A stretch of 64,000 nucleotides of DNA, taken from the NCBI RefSeq assembly GCF_002288925.2, contig NW_022097996.1:8502451-8566450 (forward strand). The letters run 5' to 3'. Positions 20,555 to 32,389 of the stretch are shown one piece after another. This DNA is from Delphinapterus leucas. Its lineage: Eukaryota; Chordata; Mammalia; Artiodactyla; Monodontidae. The position numbers and the translations under genes were made by a program. Every line of letters begins with the position of its first letter. The stretch's first letter is position 1. The notes beneath the pieces are model-generated. The model saw only the letters and a program-made list of their open reading frames with translations, made no database searches and had not been told where the DNA came from.

Positions 20555-21389
20555 GAGTGAAGAGAATCCCCAGAGGCACAGCGGGCAGCCCAGCCCCTGG
20601 TTGTCCGTGGAACTCGCCTGGGGCAGATGCACCCCTGGGTGTGGGTCCTCCGACTCCCATCCACTCACCAACCGAGCTCCCCAGGAGAACGGCCCAGCTT
20701 GTCTCGTGACCCTTGGGCTAAGGAGCCTTCAACCCTCCATCCAGAGAGCCGGCCCAGCACCCGCACTGAGCCCTGCATGCAGCGGGAGGGCAGCTGCCTC
20801 TGATGCCCCTCCTCTGGGCCAGCTCTCTGCCTTCCTGTTGCCTGCACACCCTCCCTCTGGGGAAGCCTCCAGAGCCCACCGGTGCCTTCTTTCCTAGTGG
20901 CATTTACAGAGCCCCATGCTTGTCCTCTTGGGTTAAATGTTTAGCCCTGGCTGGGGGGGTGGACAGTCACAGCCCAAGGCACCCAGTTCGTTGATGAGAA
21001 GACCAGTTGCAGGTCCCACGTGTCGGGAGAATGCCCTGCCCTCACCGCTTCTGCCCTCCTTGCTGCCCTTTCATGTAACCCCCCGCCCATACTGTCCCCC
21101 ACCCCACCCCAGACCCTAAAATCACTGCTGGTTGTGAGTTTTCCAAACACTGGGGCCTAGCTTGGTCATCACGTCTCGAGATGGTGGTGGCCCACGGTCC
21201 TAATGACGCCCCCTGACTCAGTGACAGCACCCCCTCCTCGGCGGGCACTTTTCCCCCAGGACGCCAGGGTGTCCTCATCCCCAGCCCAGTGGTCTTCTCC
21301 CTCCTTCATCTCCCCGGAGGACCTCACCCTCTCTTGCTCTTTCTGCTCCTACTTTGGTCCAAGGATGCCCAGCGAAAACCTGCGATCCC
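20554..21389. other. Non-coding DNA, nothing recognised
   Basis: C-rich unique sequence. No exon-like conserved stretch is seen. Confidence 0.4.
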
Positions 21390-21545
21390 TTATTGCACTC
21401 CTCATGTGTATCAGGAAGTTGCTTTTATGTACATGGTCACCTATCGCAGCTTCCTGGCTGAAGAAACGGGTTCAGAGGTAAGTCTCCCAAGGATGCGTGG
21501 CTGGTAGATGCCGAAGCCATGATTTGAACCCAGACCTGACTCTCC
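21390..21545 (-). repeat. Possible MIR remnant
   Basis: Reverse MIR-like order: CCTCATGTGTATCAGGAAG, AAGAAACGGGTTCAGAGGTAAG, ATGATTTGAACCCAGACCTGACTC. Diverged. Confidence 0.5.
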
Positions 21546-24085
21546 CGGCCCTGGGTTCCCTCTTCCACGCAGCCAGGGCCTGAGCCCCAGGCCCGGAGAG
21601 ACCTCTTACCTTGTACCCCTTGGGCTAGACTTCAAGCCCTGCTTCCTGCCCTTGGACCCCCCCACTGCCTGAGGCTGGCTGGGGAGGCTGGGCTCCGCTG
21701 GGCTGCATCTCTGGCCACCTCACCGTCCTGCCCTTGGCCTGTGGGGCGGAACCTTCCAGGTTCACACCTTGTCCTGGCCAGCGCCTCTGCATCCCAGGGC
21801 CCGTCCTCCTCGGCGGCATCCCTGACAGCCCCACTGGCCTGTTGCTGTTAAAGAACAAGGAACTTGTGGTTTTCCAACTGTGGGCAGCCTGGGAAAAGCA
21901 TTGAATGTGTTTGTCCATCACAACAATTGGCAGCGCCTGTGGTGTGGTGTGCAGAGCCCAGCATGCTGAACGCCTGGCCACACTGGGGCCAGTCCCTCAC
22001 GAGGATGGGTGGTTCTACCCCAGAGGCCACGGGTATTACTATTGCTTCACTTTACAGCCGACCAGACTGAAGTCCGGGAGCGTAGCGGCTTCCCCAGAGG
22101 CACAGGGCCAGGCGTAGACGAGCATCCCACTTCTGAGTTATGACTCTCCCATCGTATCTGAGAAGGAATGATATGGCCTTCTAACATTCCAGGCTGGCTT
22201 GGGATCACCTGCCTCAAGGCAAAGGGATGAACTGGGCGACCTCCCGAAGCTTCATCATCACAGCAGTTCCGGGAAAAGAGAGTCCTTAGGGTCAGATGCC
22301 CGCTGGGTGCCATGGATAAAAGGTGGGATGGGTGAGAGTTGGAAGTGACTCATTTTTCTTGGAAAAGGCTGAGCCCTACATCTGCTTCAGCTTGGCGAGC
22401 TCTTCCTTGCCCTTGAGAGACAGGCCCCGACAGGGCAGGCAGCTCCAGAAAAGGTTGGGGACCCAGGGATAAATGGAAATGCTTTGCAGGTCTTTTGTTC
22501 TGACATCAAGGAGCAATGATCTCTCTTCCCCTCTTTGATCTCAGCCTTCCAAGCACACCTGACCCTCCCAAACACATAACAGAATCAGACCCACAAAAAC
22601 TTCTGAATTTAAGGGACGAGGGTGAGGAGAGAAGACATCTACAGGATAAACTGAGTCTATTCCCACCTAGGTCCAGGCTTTTCACCCCCACTATGAAGCT
22701 GCTCTTACAGACGGAGATTAGGACTTGTACGGATGGGTTCGCTGCAATCACATGTCACAACAGCAAAGGCTCACTGTGATACGGCTTCCCCGCATTACCT
22801 GGACCTGCACTGCTGGGCACACTACACACCAGGACCATTGACATTTGTTAGTTCTTTTATCTGACCTGTGATGAGCAGTTGTTCTGGGCCAGGCTCCGGG
22901 CCAGCTGCTGAGGTTGCAGAGATGAAAGTACTGCCTCCAGGTATCCCACTCCCTAGACCTGCTGTGCCCCCCCCCCTCCGCCCCGGGGCTCACCAGTCAG
23001 CAGTGCTGCCCTCCTGATGGACGAGTGAAATAACAAGCAGTATTCCTGCTCTGTGTGCCCAGGGGTGGAGCGACAGCAGGAAACCCAGACGGTGGCTGAG
23101 AAAATTGGGAGATGCCGCAGAAGTGGTCCCAACAGCAACTGTAGCGGCAGAAAGGCCAGTTTTCATGAGCTATTTTGACTGGGGGCGATGGTGGTCTGGG
23201 TATTCTCCAGGCGTTTGTCATGAGCTGAGGCTGGGGGTCGGGGGCTGTAGGATGGGGGTGACAGCAATTAGAAGAAAACACAAGGAGTCATGTGGTCTGT
23301 TGGGGGGTGTCTGCGGGCAGTAGGTGTAGGGCAGAAAGGAAACTGAGAGTCGCAGAAATGCTGCCTAGTTGAGAAGGGGGCCCTGATGACCCGAGACACA
23401 CCTCTTCTGGAAGGTAGAAGAGGTTTTTCAGAATGGAGGAGGGTGGGAGTGGGAATCTTGGGACCACCTGAGCAACTTCCAAAGACATAGGCTGGAGCTT
23501 TGGCCGGTGTGAGGGCAGGTGTCTTCCTGGGCTCAAGGAGGACCAGGCCTCAGGTTGGCCCTGGCTCAAAGCCCCACCAGGTCCCCAAAACACAGGGAGG
23601 GGTACAGAGAATCTAAGAGAGGGGAGGGCTGCTGTCGGGCTGGGGAGCTGCTGGATGAGGCAGAGAGAAGCCGGGACTACCAGGACCCCTGGGTTCCCGG
23701 GGGAGGGGGTCCAGGCCAGCACAAGGGGTGTGGTCTTTTCTAATCCGGTGTTTCTGCCTGAGGCCCTGTACTCCGACAGTCAAGGTGGCTTTCCTTGCTG
23801 CAATCTGCTTCTAGTCCTGGCTGTGTCCCTAACCAGCAGCAGCAGGGTGACCTGGGGCATTGGAGGGTCATTCTTGGAGGTCCTTGCAGGGTCCAGACAT
23901 CCCCTCCCCGTGGAGCCACAGTAGATGAGCCGGAATGAGAAAGGCTGACTTCCCATCTTACCCAGAGACACTTGGCTTCTGGGACTGGTGACAATGAACT
24001 ATCGAAAGAGCCCTGCTGTTTTCCCATTCTCTGTGTCCCAGAAGCAAGAGACTTTCGGACCAGGATGACCATATACCTGCTCCAC
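21546..24085. other. Non-coding DNA, nothing recognised
   Basis: About 2.5 kb of unique-looking sequence. A MIR-like trace may lie at 22030-22130 (TTACTATTGCTTCACTTTACAGCC). There is a poly-C run near 22968. No frame here has recognisable domains. Confidence 0.4.
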
Positions 24086-24215
24086 CTTGGCTCTGCCGTT
24101 TATAGCTCCGCGTCACTTGAGAGATAAAAGCGCAGAGGTCCAGAGACATCCCGCCCTGGCCCAAGGTCACACAGCAAGTCAATGCAGAGTTGGGCCTGGA
24201 AACTGGGTTTCCTGA
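24086..24215 (-). repeat. Possible MIR remnant
   Basis: Contains CTTGAGAGATAAAAGCGCAGAGG and CCCAAGGTCACACAGCAAGTCAATGCAGAG, the core of a reversed MIR. Confidence 0.6.
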
Positions 24216-26304
24216 TTTGTAGGTCTGAGTTGGCTCCGCAGCTGGAGAGCCTCAGAGCCGGGACTGCCCCTCGGGGAGGGCAGCTTCACAGCCTAATTAG
24301 AAGCTGTAGGGGAGCGGGGACATGGGGGGCCGTGCTCGCAGATCAGCGCCCCTCCATAGATCATAGGCATGCCAAGGACATAATAAATAATCTGCCCAAA
24401 GGTTTTAAAGGTAAAAATCAGCAAACCATTAATAACATCCCCGGCACCATACATCACGCTGAAATCTTCCCATTACGCTGCTCCCTGAGCCGATTCGCAT
24501 CTTCTAGGCTGTTTTTGTTTGTTTGTTTTCGTTCCCTTTCCGATATGTCCTGCTGCACCTCTGAAGCCCCTCCCTTGCAGCCTGTGGGCCAGGAAGGATA
24601 GGAATGTGAAACCTTTTTGGATTGACCATCCGGGTTCTATTCAGGAGTGTGGAGGGATGGGCAGCCCTTCCTCGGGACCCCATGTTTCTGCATCCACGTT
24701 TCCTTTTAATGGATGGGGTGAAGCTGGCTACCTTCCCCCACCCCCAGCTCTAAGCAGGACTAACCCTCTGCCCTCTCTCTCTGAAAAGCCACGGAGGAGG
24801 CTTAATTAATTAATACAACAGGGTCACTTTAAATAAGAAAATTGCTGATGGCTGCACTCTCCAACCCCTGGTGTCCCCTGCAGGGAGGGAGGCGAGCTTG
24901 AAGATTTGGGTGTGTTGGATGTGTTTTATAATTTGGGAGTCGCCCGTGGTATCAAGAGCTGGAATGAGGAAAATCAGGCAGAGAGAAGCCAGGCCAGCAG
25001 CCTGACGGCCTGTGATGCGGGGCAGTGCGGGGCCATGTGACCACAGGGTGGAGGGTCCAGGAATGCCGCCGGCACGGGCCGTGTCGCCCCAATTTGGCCT
25101 CAGCTTCCTGCCGCGTGCTGCCCTCCATGAGTCCTTCAAAGGGCATGTGAGGTGAGTGGATCCCGATCTGCCACAGTGAAACAATCTCTTGAATGCAGGA
25201 CGTGTACACTGAAAACAGAGGAGGAACTCTGTGCTAGTTACTTGTTGCCTCCTGGAAGGCCCCGCTGATGGGGACGGGGGCGCTCGGGCAGCGTGGGGAA
25301 GGGGCTCCTTTGTCGTGAGCTGAGCTGGGTGACTTTAGAACAGCCCCTTCCCTCCTCTGGGCCTATGCCCTCACCTGCAGCATTCTGAGAGTCCCTTCCA
25401 GCTCTGAGGTTGGATTGAGCCACCTCCCCGAACTTCCCATCTGAGAGCCAGGGCCACGTACCGGTCATTCTGCAAAACCTCTTGAGCGGTCCCGGGCTAG
25501 GGCCTGCGAGCAGCCGGCCTCAGCCGTTTTTGACCTTGGCTAAGACGTATACCTCTCCACAGCTTGGAGTTCTGTTCCCGTCCCCCCAATCCCTCAAAGT
25601 AGACAGTAGGAACCCACCAGACCACCCCTCACACGTGAGGGGCACATTTCACAAAGCACAGCCTGGCTTCCTTAGGCCTGCAGAACGACCCAGTGAAGAA
25701 GCAACGTAAGGTCTGCTGTACCCATCTGATGGATGAGGAAACTGGTACAGACAGATGTACAGGACTGAGAAATCCTCTGGTAAAAGGCCTCTCGTGGAGA
25801 GAAGCTCAGGGTGCGATGGCCGGGAGCAGGGCTCTGAGACCCCGAGGGGACGGATGGCTATTAGGCCAAGACAGCCCCTCGCCGTGGATAAAGCCTCTTT
25901 CCCTAGCATATCTTGGGGTTTGGTGCAAACCATGCACAGTGTGAGCAGCTCTCACCTGGGCATCACGTTTTACAAGAAAGACTCGAATTCCCTAGGCTTA
26001 GAGTGACGTCCCAAGTTGACTCTGCAGGGGAAACTGGAAGCCGGGCCCCAGCAGCCAAAAAGGAGGTGGGGCTCCACAGCCAGCAGACATGTGCTGGCCT
26101 CCCCCAGCCCTGGAAGGTTCTTCTGAAAGACCAGCATCCTCCTTGCAGCTGTTGGGACTTCCCAGTATGGACCATCTCAGCCTCCCTGTGTCCTGAGGGA
26201 GGGCTCCATCTAGCGCAGTGTCCCCAGGGGCATGTCGGCGGAGCCCGCCGGCAGACCCCTCTGTCACGCCTTCCTTTGTACCCACAGTTTGCCCACCTGC
26301 CACA
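24216..26304. other. Non-coding DNA with weak MIR traces
   Basis: Weak MIR-like cores appear at about 25325-25430 (sense) and 25700-25790 (reverse: CCCATCTGATGGATGAGGAAACTGG). Otherwise no supported feature in about 2.1 kb. Confidence 0.4.
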
Positions 26305-26470
26305 CCCTACTTACCAACTGTGTGGTCTGGGCAAGTTACTAATGTCTCTGAGTCTCAGTTTACCATCTACCAAAATGGACCTAATGCCCACCTGTCTAAG
26401 TGGCTATGAGAATTAAACGGTGTGATAACTGTGGACGTGCCATCGTGAGTATTTAATAAATGAGTTATTC
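26305..26470 (+). repeat. MIR SINE
   Basis: Clear sense MIR: ACTGTGTGGTCTGGGCAAGTTACT, CTCTGAGTCTCAGTTTACCATC, AAAATGGACCTAATG, GAGAATTAAACGGTG and the 3' end GAGTATTTAATAAATGAG. Confidence 0.85.
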
Positions 26471-29460
26471 TTGGGACAGGTTGGAAATGATTTGTCTGAG
26501 TGGGTACAGAGGCTCCTGAATTCAGACAGAGGAGAGAAAGCACATTTCCACTGGAAGGGAGTAAACTGGGGAAGGTTACACAAAAGAGAACACATTCGGT
26601 CAGCACTTTGACAAAAGAGTGGGGCTTTGACGGGAGCAGTTGGGAGCCTGGCTGGGGAGATTCCAGGGGAGGGACAGAAGGTTGAAAGCCCAGAGGTTTA
26701 GGAAGCAGGGAGGGTCCAGCTTGACCAGACCCAGGCACATGGGGGAAGGGGGGCATTTTGGCCTGGTCTGTCCGTCACCCTGGCTAAGCCCCAGTGCCGA
26801 GGCGTCAGCTCTGATGATGGAATGCACTTTGCCAACCAGCTGTCCTGAGAGACCCTGGCTCCCCTCAACCCCCTGTCACCGTGACAGACCCCTGGCCCCC
26901 CTCAGGCCTTGATGGATGGCTCCCACGTCGATTTCATACATCTCTATCTTCTCCAGGAGCTGTGACACAATTGGTGTCACCTTTGCTGACTGCATGCCAA
27001 GTGCTGACAAAAGTCCCTAACAGGGAGCTCCGGGGTCCTGTGCTCGATTCTGTGGATGAAGGAACCGCCAGGGACTGACCGAGCTGACCCGTGGAGAGGC
27101 AGCCGGCCCCGCTGGACCAGCGGGGGGCCAGTGCAAAGGTACCCTGGCCCCAACCTGGAGAACGTGCCGGACTCCTGCTAAACTGGGGGCAGCGCTGTGT
27201 TTGGGATCCATGACATCCCCAAGGCTATGCTGGGGGCTGACCCACACCTCTCTGGTCACTGCCGTCCATGCTGTTCCTAGGCCGGGCGGTTGGCGGGGGT
27301 AACCCTCGAGGAGGCGCCCGGTCTCCTGCCAGCAGGGATGCTGCCCTTCCCCAGCACAGATGATATGTCTAAGGCGAAGTGAGTTTCACCGACAAGTGTA
27401 GATGTTGGCGAGGGGAAGTTTTGGGGAGGTGGGCTAGGGTGGGTAAAAGCCCTGTCACCTGCCCTTGACCAGACAGACCTTGCATCAAGCCAGGCCCAAT
27501 CTGACCTGGGGCCTTGGCCTTTCTAGCCTCCGGGGTGGAGAGGGGGGAGGGGCCTCCTGAACGTCTCATCATTCACAAGAGGACGGCAGCCTCGCCCAGG
27601 CCCACCGCTTAGCAGAGAGGCCTGCGGTGAAGCAGGAACTCACACAGGGGCCCTCCCGGGGTGGGGCCCAGGAGAAACACCTTCTCCGAGCTACCCCATC
27701 CGTAGCCAGAGTTCAACGGAGACAAACCGGCCAGTGGAAGGCTACCTGGGGGCGGTGCCATATGTCACTTCTCTCCATCCTCTAGCATCTGCCCCTTAGA
27801 ATTCTGCCTTAAAATTCAGCTGAAACAGCCGATGGCAGTGCACGGGCCCTGTCTCAGTGGCCTCCTTGTAGGGTCTTTCATGACTGGCCCCTGCCTGGCC
27901 CTGGGAGGAGCTCTGACAAGCAGGGTCCTGGAGCCCTGGAAGGTTCCAGCGTCCTGCTCTGAGTTCTTTCCAGGAAGATTTTGGACGAGGCTTGGTCTTT
28001 GGTTTTAGTATCAGAAATAACATTTTGGTGTTTTTGTTTGTTGTGTTTTTGCTCCTCCCAAACAACCTGTGATCGATGGTGTTTCTCCCTCCTGGTGGTG
28101 GCTGCACCCCTCACCCGTGAGGGACGTCACCCTCTCTCCGGGCTCTACTTAACCTGTCTTCCCTTGTTTTCTTTTCCCCTCAACTTTCTTCTTTATTTTG
28201 TTTTATCCTGTTACGTTGTCTGCATCTTGTAGGTTGCTGTAAGTCCTTTTCAGTATAAGTCTGGACTAAGCAATGAATAAAAAGACGCAGACCCAGTCTG
28301 GATTTAGGAAAGAGACATATATCCTCAAGGCACATCATTTATCCCCTGGGCCGTTCCTCCTGGGGTCTCCAGTTCTGGCCTGGGGAGATTTGATCATACA
28401 GTCTACGCACTTTGCTCCATACCTACCACGTGCCATGAGCCATAAACGAAGCGACCATGGCACCTGGGATGTCTTAGCAGCCACTCCTGGCTAAGAGCAG
28501 AGGCAGTTCCCTCGGGGTGACTTGGTCAGCATTTGCAGGCACTCAGCCACCGAGACAACTTGGCCTCACGTTTGGCCAAGCCGCAAGGTCTCTGTCATCT
28601 GCTGCCCCGACGGCTTGTCTACCTGCGGGATCGGCAGGCCCGCTGGGGTGTCCTGCGTGTGCACCCAGACGCTCCGCACGCCTGGGGCTGTTGATAGAGC
28701 CCTCCTGCTGGGCACGGGACAGGCCAGAGAGCAGAAGAGTGAGTCAGAGGTCACGGGCCTCCAGGGGTCAGAGCGGCGGTCATCCTGGGAGCCACTCACT
28801 CCTTGCTCCAGCTGTGTGATGCTTGCTCTGTTGTCCAGGGAAGGCTGGAAGGCCCCTTCCTGGGGTCATGATTCCCTGTCTGCCCCTGCCCTACCCACAG
28901 AGAGAGAGGGGTCTCTCGGGGGGGTTTGGAGCAATACCGAGGCTGCCCTCGCAGCTCCTTCCCAGGGCCCTGGGCTCCCCCCTCACAGCCCCACCATGCG
29001 GCAGTCTCCGGCGCGGCCCCTGGGACCTGCAGATCCTTCCTCCATCCCGCCTGGCTCGGGAGAGTCCCTCAGCGGGCTAATTGTCCCAGTCCTGCCTCAT
29101 TGTTCCCGTTATCAGCATCCTCCACACTGCAGCGGCTGCACAGGAAAGCGTGGCGGCCACTGAGGCCGAGGCCGGCCCAGGTGTCCTGCTGGCGGGGCTG
29201 CCTGCACAGTCGGGGTCCTTCAGGCTTGTCCCAGAGCCCGTGGTGGGTTACATGGCACACAGCCATGCGCTTTTGGGGGGATCTTGGTTCTTGGTGCTTG
29301 GGAGGAAGGGGCAGGAGACTCTGAGCACCCCCTTTACCAGCTGTGGTATCTGCAGGTACAGGCAGCCTCTGCAAGTCTCTCCTTCAAGGCCAATGTCCTG
29401 CACAGTCAGAATCTCCGCATCTCTGTTTCCTTCTGTGTAGGTGCAGGCCTGCCTGTTTTC
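26471..29460. other. Non-coding DNA, nothing recognised
   Basis: About 3 kb with no SINE, L1 or recognisable exon. An AATAAA occurs at about 28276 on the + strand after a T-rich tract, but with no upstream coding sequence to go with it. The 213-codon frame at 28522-29163 has no family features. Confidence 0.4.
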
Positions 29461-29649
29461 CTTTTTTTTTTTTTGATGTGGACCATTTTTTAAAGTCTTT
29501 ATTGGATTTGTTACAATATTGCTTCTGTGTTATGTTCTGGTTTTTTGGTCCCGAGGCATGTGGGATCTTAGTTCCCTGACCAGGGAATCAAACCTGCTCC
29601 CCCTGCATTGGAAGGTGCAGTGTTAACCCCTGGACCGCCAGGGAAGTCC
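29461..29649 (-). mobile_element. tRNA-Glu-type SINE, antisense
   Basis: Poly-T start, then TTTATTGGATTTGTTACAATATTGC, a GCATGTGGGATCTTAGTTCCCTGACCAGGG block and the reverse tRNA head ending CCGCCAGGGAAGTCC. A 13-bp target-site duplication, CCTGCCTGTTTTC, flanks it at 29448-29460 and 29650-29662. Confidence 0.9.
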
Positions 29650-29662
29650 CCTGCCTGTTTTC

Positions 29663-31310
29663 TTGACAGGACCAAACAAGGCTGAGGAAATGAAAGTGTG
29701 TGAAGTGAGTGATTTAGATTAGAGCAGACCTAATAAAGCAGATCCTATCCAGAGTTTTTCGGGACGAAGGGGCTGGGGGAAGGGAGAGGGAAGCTTGCTT
29801 TTGGTCTGCCCTGGGCTAGAATATTCTAGGCGTCTCAGGAGAGCTGGCATGGTACAGATTTAGCAAATAAAAAGAAAGGACACCCAACTCAATTTGGAAT
29901 TCAGATAAAGAATTATTCGTAAAATAGCAGTATGTCCTCTGCAATATTTGGGACAGAATTATACCAAAAGATTATTTGTTATTTGTCTGAGATTCAAATT
30001 GAATCGAGTGTCCTGTATTATATCTGGCACCTCTACATAAGACCCGTTGTGGGGTGTGGGATGCTGCAGGGAGGTCGTTGGGATGCTCAGACAGGACTGG
30101 GAATTGGGGGGGGGGGGTTCCTTTGGATTTTTCTCATTCCCTAGGGTTTCTCTGGAGCATCTTTTCCAGAATCCTCTAGGAGGCGGGCAGGCTGGAGGTG
30201 GCTCCCCAGGGCACAGGGATGCCCCAAGTCTGAGGCCCCCAGAGCAGAGTCAGACATTCGGGCCCAGAGCTCTTTGCAGCCTCCTGTGGTGGAGCCCCCT
30301 CCTCAGGGCTGTGGGTGCAGATGGGGAAGTCGGCAGAGCCGGCCTGGTAATCCGCTTGGACCAAGCAAAGAACCCGGAGCAGGGCGGCCAACTCCGTTCC
30401 CACCGGCTGGGACGCCTCGCCCTCTGCTGGCAGGTGCTGATATGACAGGCATCTCTTTCAGGGACGGTCCCTGCAAGAATTACCAGACAAGCCGCATCCC
30501 CAGTTTATCTTCCACTCTTCTGTACCTGCTCTGGGAGAATCGGAATTGTGGCTTTTCTGGGAAGAAAGATTCACCGTCGTGAATCTGTGTTGTTGATACA
30601 ACCCCATTTCTTTTATGCTAGGCAAGCAGGATCTTGGAGAAAACGAGATCTAACGTTCACTAATATTGCCTTCCGGAAGGAGTGGACTTGGAAACTTCTA
30701 GAAACAAAAAGAGGTAATGTCTCTCAGTCTGTGAGGTAATGACTTTCAGGGTCATTAACAGCGGTGGGAGCATCGGAGCGGTACGACGATCATCTCGTTC
30801 ACTCTAGCAGGAACGCAGTTCTAAAGTCTCTGGAATGGGGAGTTCACTATTTGCTGCTCCCTTCTATTAACATGGATAATTATTTGCTTCCTGTGATCCC
30901 CTGTTTTAGCTCAAGACACCTCCAAGTGACCAGAGATCTCAGGACAGAATTCTCTACAAGATACTCAATGAGCCAGTAACACAATTCCTACAGATGACAG
31001 CCAAAGGGAATCATGAGAGGCGTCTATCAACTCCGGGCAATGAAGAGTTTAACTTTATGTACTGAACACAGGAGATAGTAGATACCTTTTCTTCATCAAG
31101 ATATTTATAATCCACATGGAAAAGTGACGTGGTTATAAGCATGAGCTAATACAGCTGCAAGGATTTATGATGTGCAAACAGGGCAGACCCAGGTTTTCCG
31201 AGGACTTCTTAAAAAACAGACTGACTGCACGTGAATAACGAGGCTCCTAGTGAATACTTATTTGGAATGAGTAAATGAATTACAACGATTTGCATATTTC
31301 TATAAGGCTA
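29663..31310. other. Non-coding DNA, nothing recognised
   Basis: Contains a run of about 13 G near 30105. Otherwise unique-looking, with no supported gene or repeat. Confidence 0.4.
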
Positions 31311-31673
31311 TTTTTTAGTGTCGTTCTAGATCCACAGCAAACTAGAGAAGGTGGTACAGAGATTCCCTGCCCCCCACACACGTGGCCCCATCATTAACAT
31401 CCCCCACTGCAGTGGTGCATTGGTTACAGTTGATGACCCTGCATTAACACCTCATAATCACCTTAGTTTACCGTAGCGTTCAGTTCAGCCTCTGTGTCGT
31501 AAACTCTGTGGGTTTGGATAAATGTCCAGGGATATGTCTCCACCATCAGAGTATCATAAAATGGTTTCGCTGCCCTAGAAATCCTCTGTGCCCCACCTAC
31601 TCAATCCTCCCTCCCCCAACCTCTGGTGACCACTGATCTTTTTACTTTCTCCATAGTTTTGCCCAAGTAGAAG
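31311..31673 (-). mobile_element. Old L1 3' fragment (L1MA/L1MB-like), antisense
   Basis: Contains GGTACAGAGATTCCC, CATTAACATCCCCCACTGCAGTGG, TTACAGTTGATGACCC, GGGTTTGGATAAATG and CCACTGATCTTTTTACTTTCTCCATAGTTTTGCC. This is the reverse complement of a well-known mammalian L1 3' UTR and ORF2-end region. Confidence 0.8.
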
Positions 31674-32318
31674 ATTTTTAAAAGATGAAAAACAGGAATA
31701 CCAGGGAACCAGGAAAATCATCCGGACAAGCTTCTGGCTCTGTATGTTTGTTTATCCTCTGCTTGGGACATACTTCCCGTGCTGGGAGCCCTAAGACATG
31801 TTCCCACTGATGCACGACTTGTGGCCTTGCACCTTCGTCTCGTGGCACTGGTGGGTCATTGGGGGTGTTCCTGGAAGCCATTTCAACACCAAGACGGTTG
31901 CAATGTTTAATTACACAGAAGTGACTAAAGTGCACACGCGCGCGCGCGTGTGTGTTTATGATGGCAGGTATGATGGAGGGAAAGTCAGAGTGGAAACAAA
32001 CAACAGTCTTAACCAATTTGTGGTTAAAATAGCTTACATTTGCAAATTTCACAAACACATGTACTGTTTGAATAGAGGTTGCTAGGGTGCTTGGCTAGCC
32101 ATGAGGGGCCTCGAGACTTAAACTTTGCTGGTTTCAGGGTAAACCTCCCACCACATACAGACCAAGGCCAAATCTCAAAACAAATAAGTCAACATTATCC
32201 ACAAATGAGACTAAAATTTTGAGAATAACACTAGGGACATCTGGTTATTTTCAGTGTTTCAAGTGTCTTGAAGGCATTTTTCTAACAGTGATACTGATTT
32301 CCGCCTATGATTTATAGG
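31674..32318. other. Non-coding DNA with a Z-DNA-prone tract
   Basis: No gene seen. The alternating tract at 31931-31955 is listed separately. Confidence 0.4.
31931..31955. repeat. Perfect 25-bp alternating pyrimidine-purine tract, (CG)n flanked by (CA)n and (TG)n
   Basis: T-G-C-A-C-A then seven or more CG steps then TGTGTGT, with no break in alternation. The tract is also close to self-complementary. Such tracts are the classic Z-DNA-forming type. Confidence 0.9.
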
Positions 32319-32389
32319 AACCAGACTCCTAACCTGTAAGCCCAATAGATAATAAACCAGACTCCTAACCTGTAAGCCCAATAGATAAT
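32319..32389. repeat. Two-copy direct tandem duplication, 36-bp unit
   Basis: The copies at 32319-32354 and 32355-32389 both begin AACCAGACTCCTAACC and are identical over 35 bases, so the duplication is recent. Confidence 0.95.

Noticed and set aside
20177..20709. Several overlapping frames rich in THTHT or VCVCV
   Set aside because: Products of the CA/TG microsatellite on both strands.
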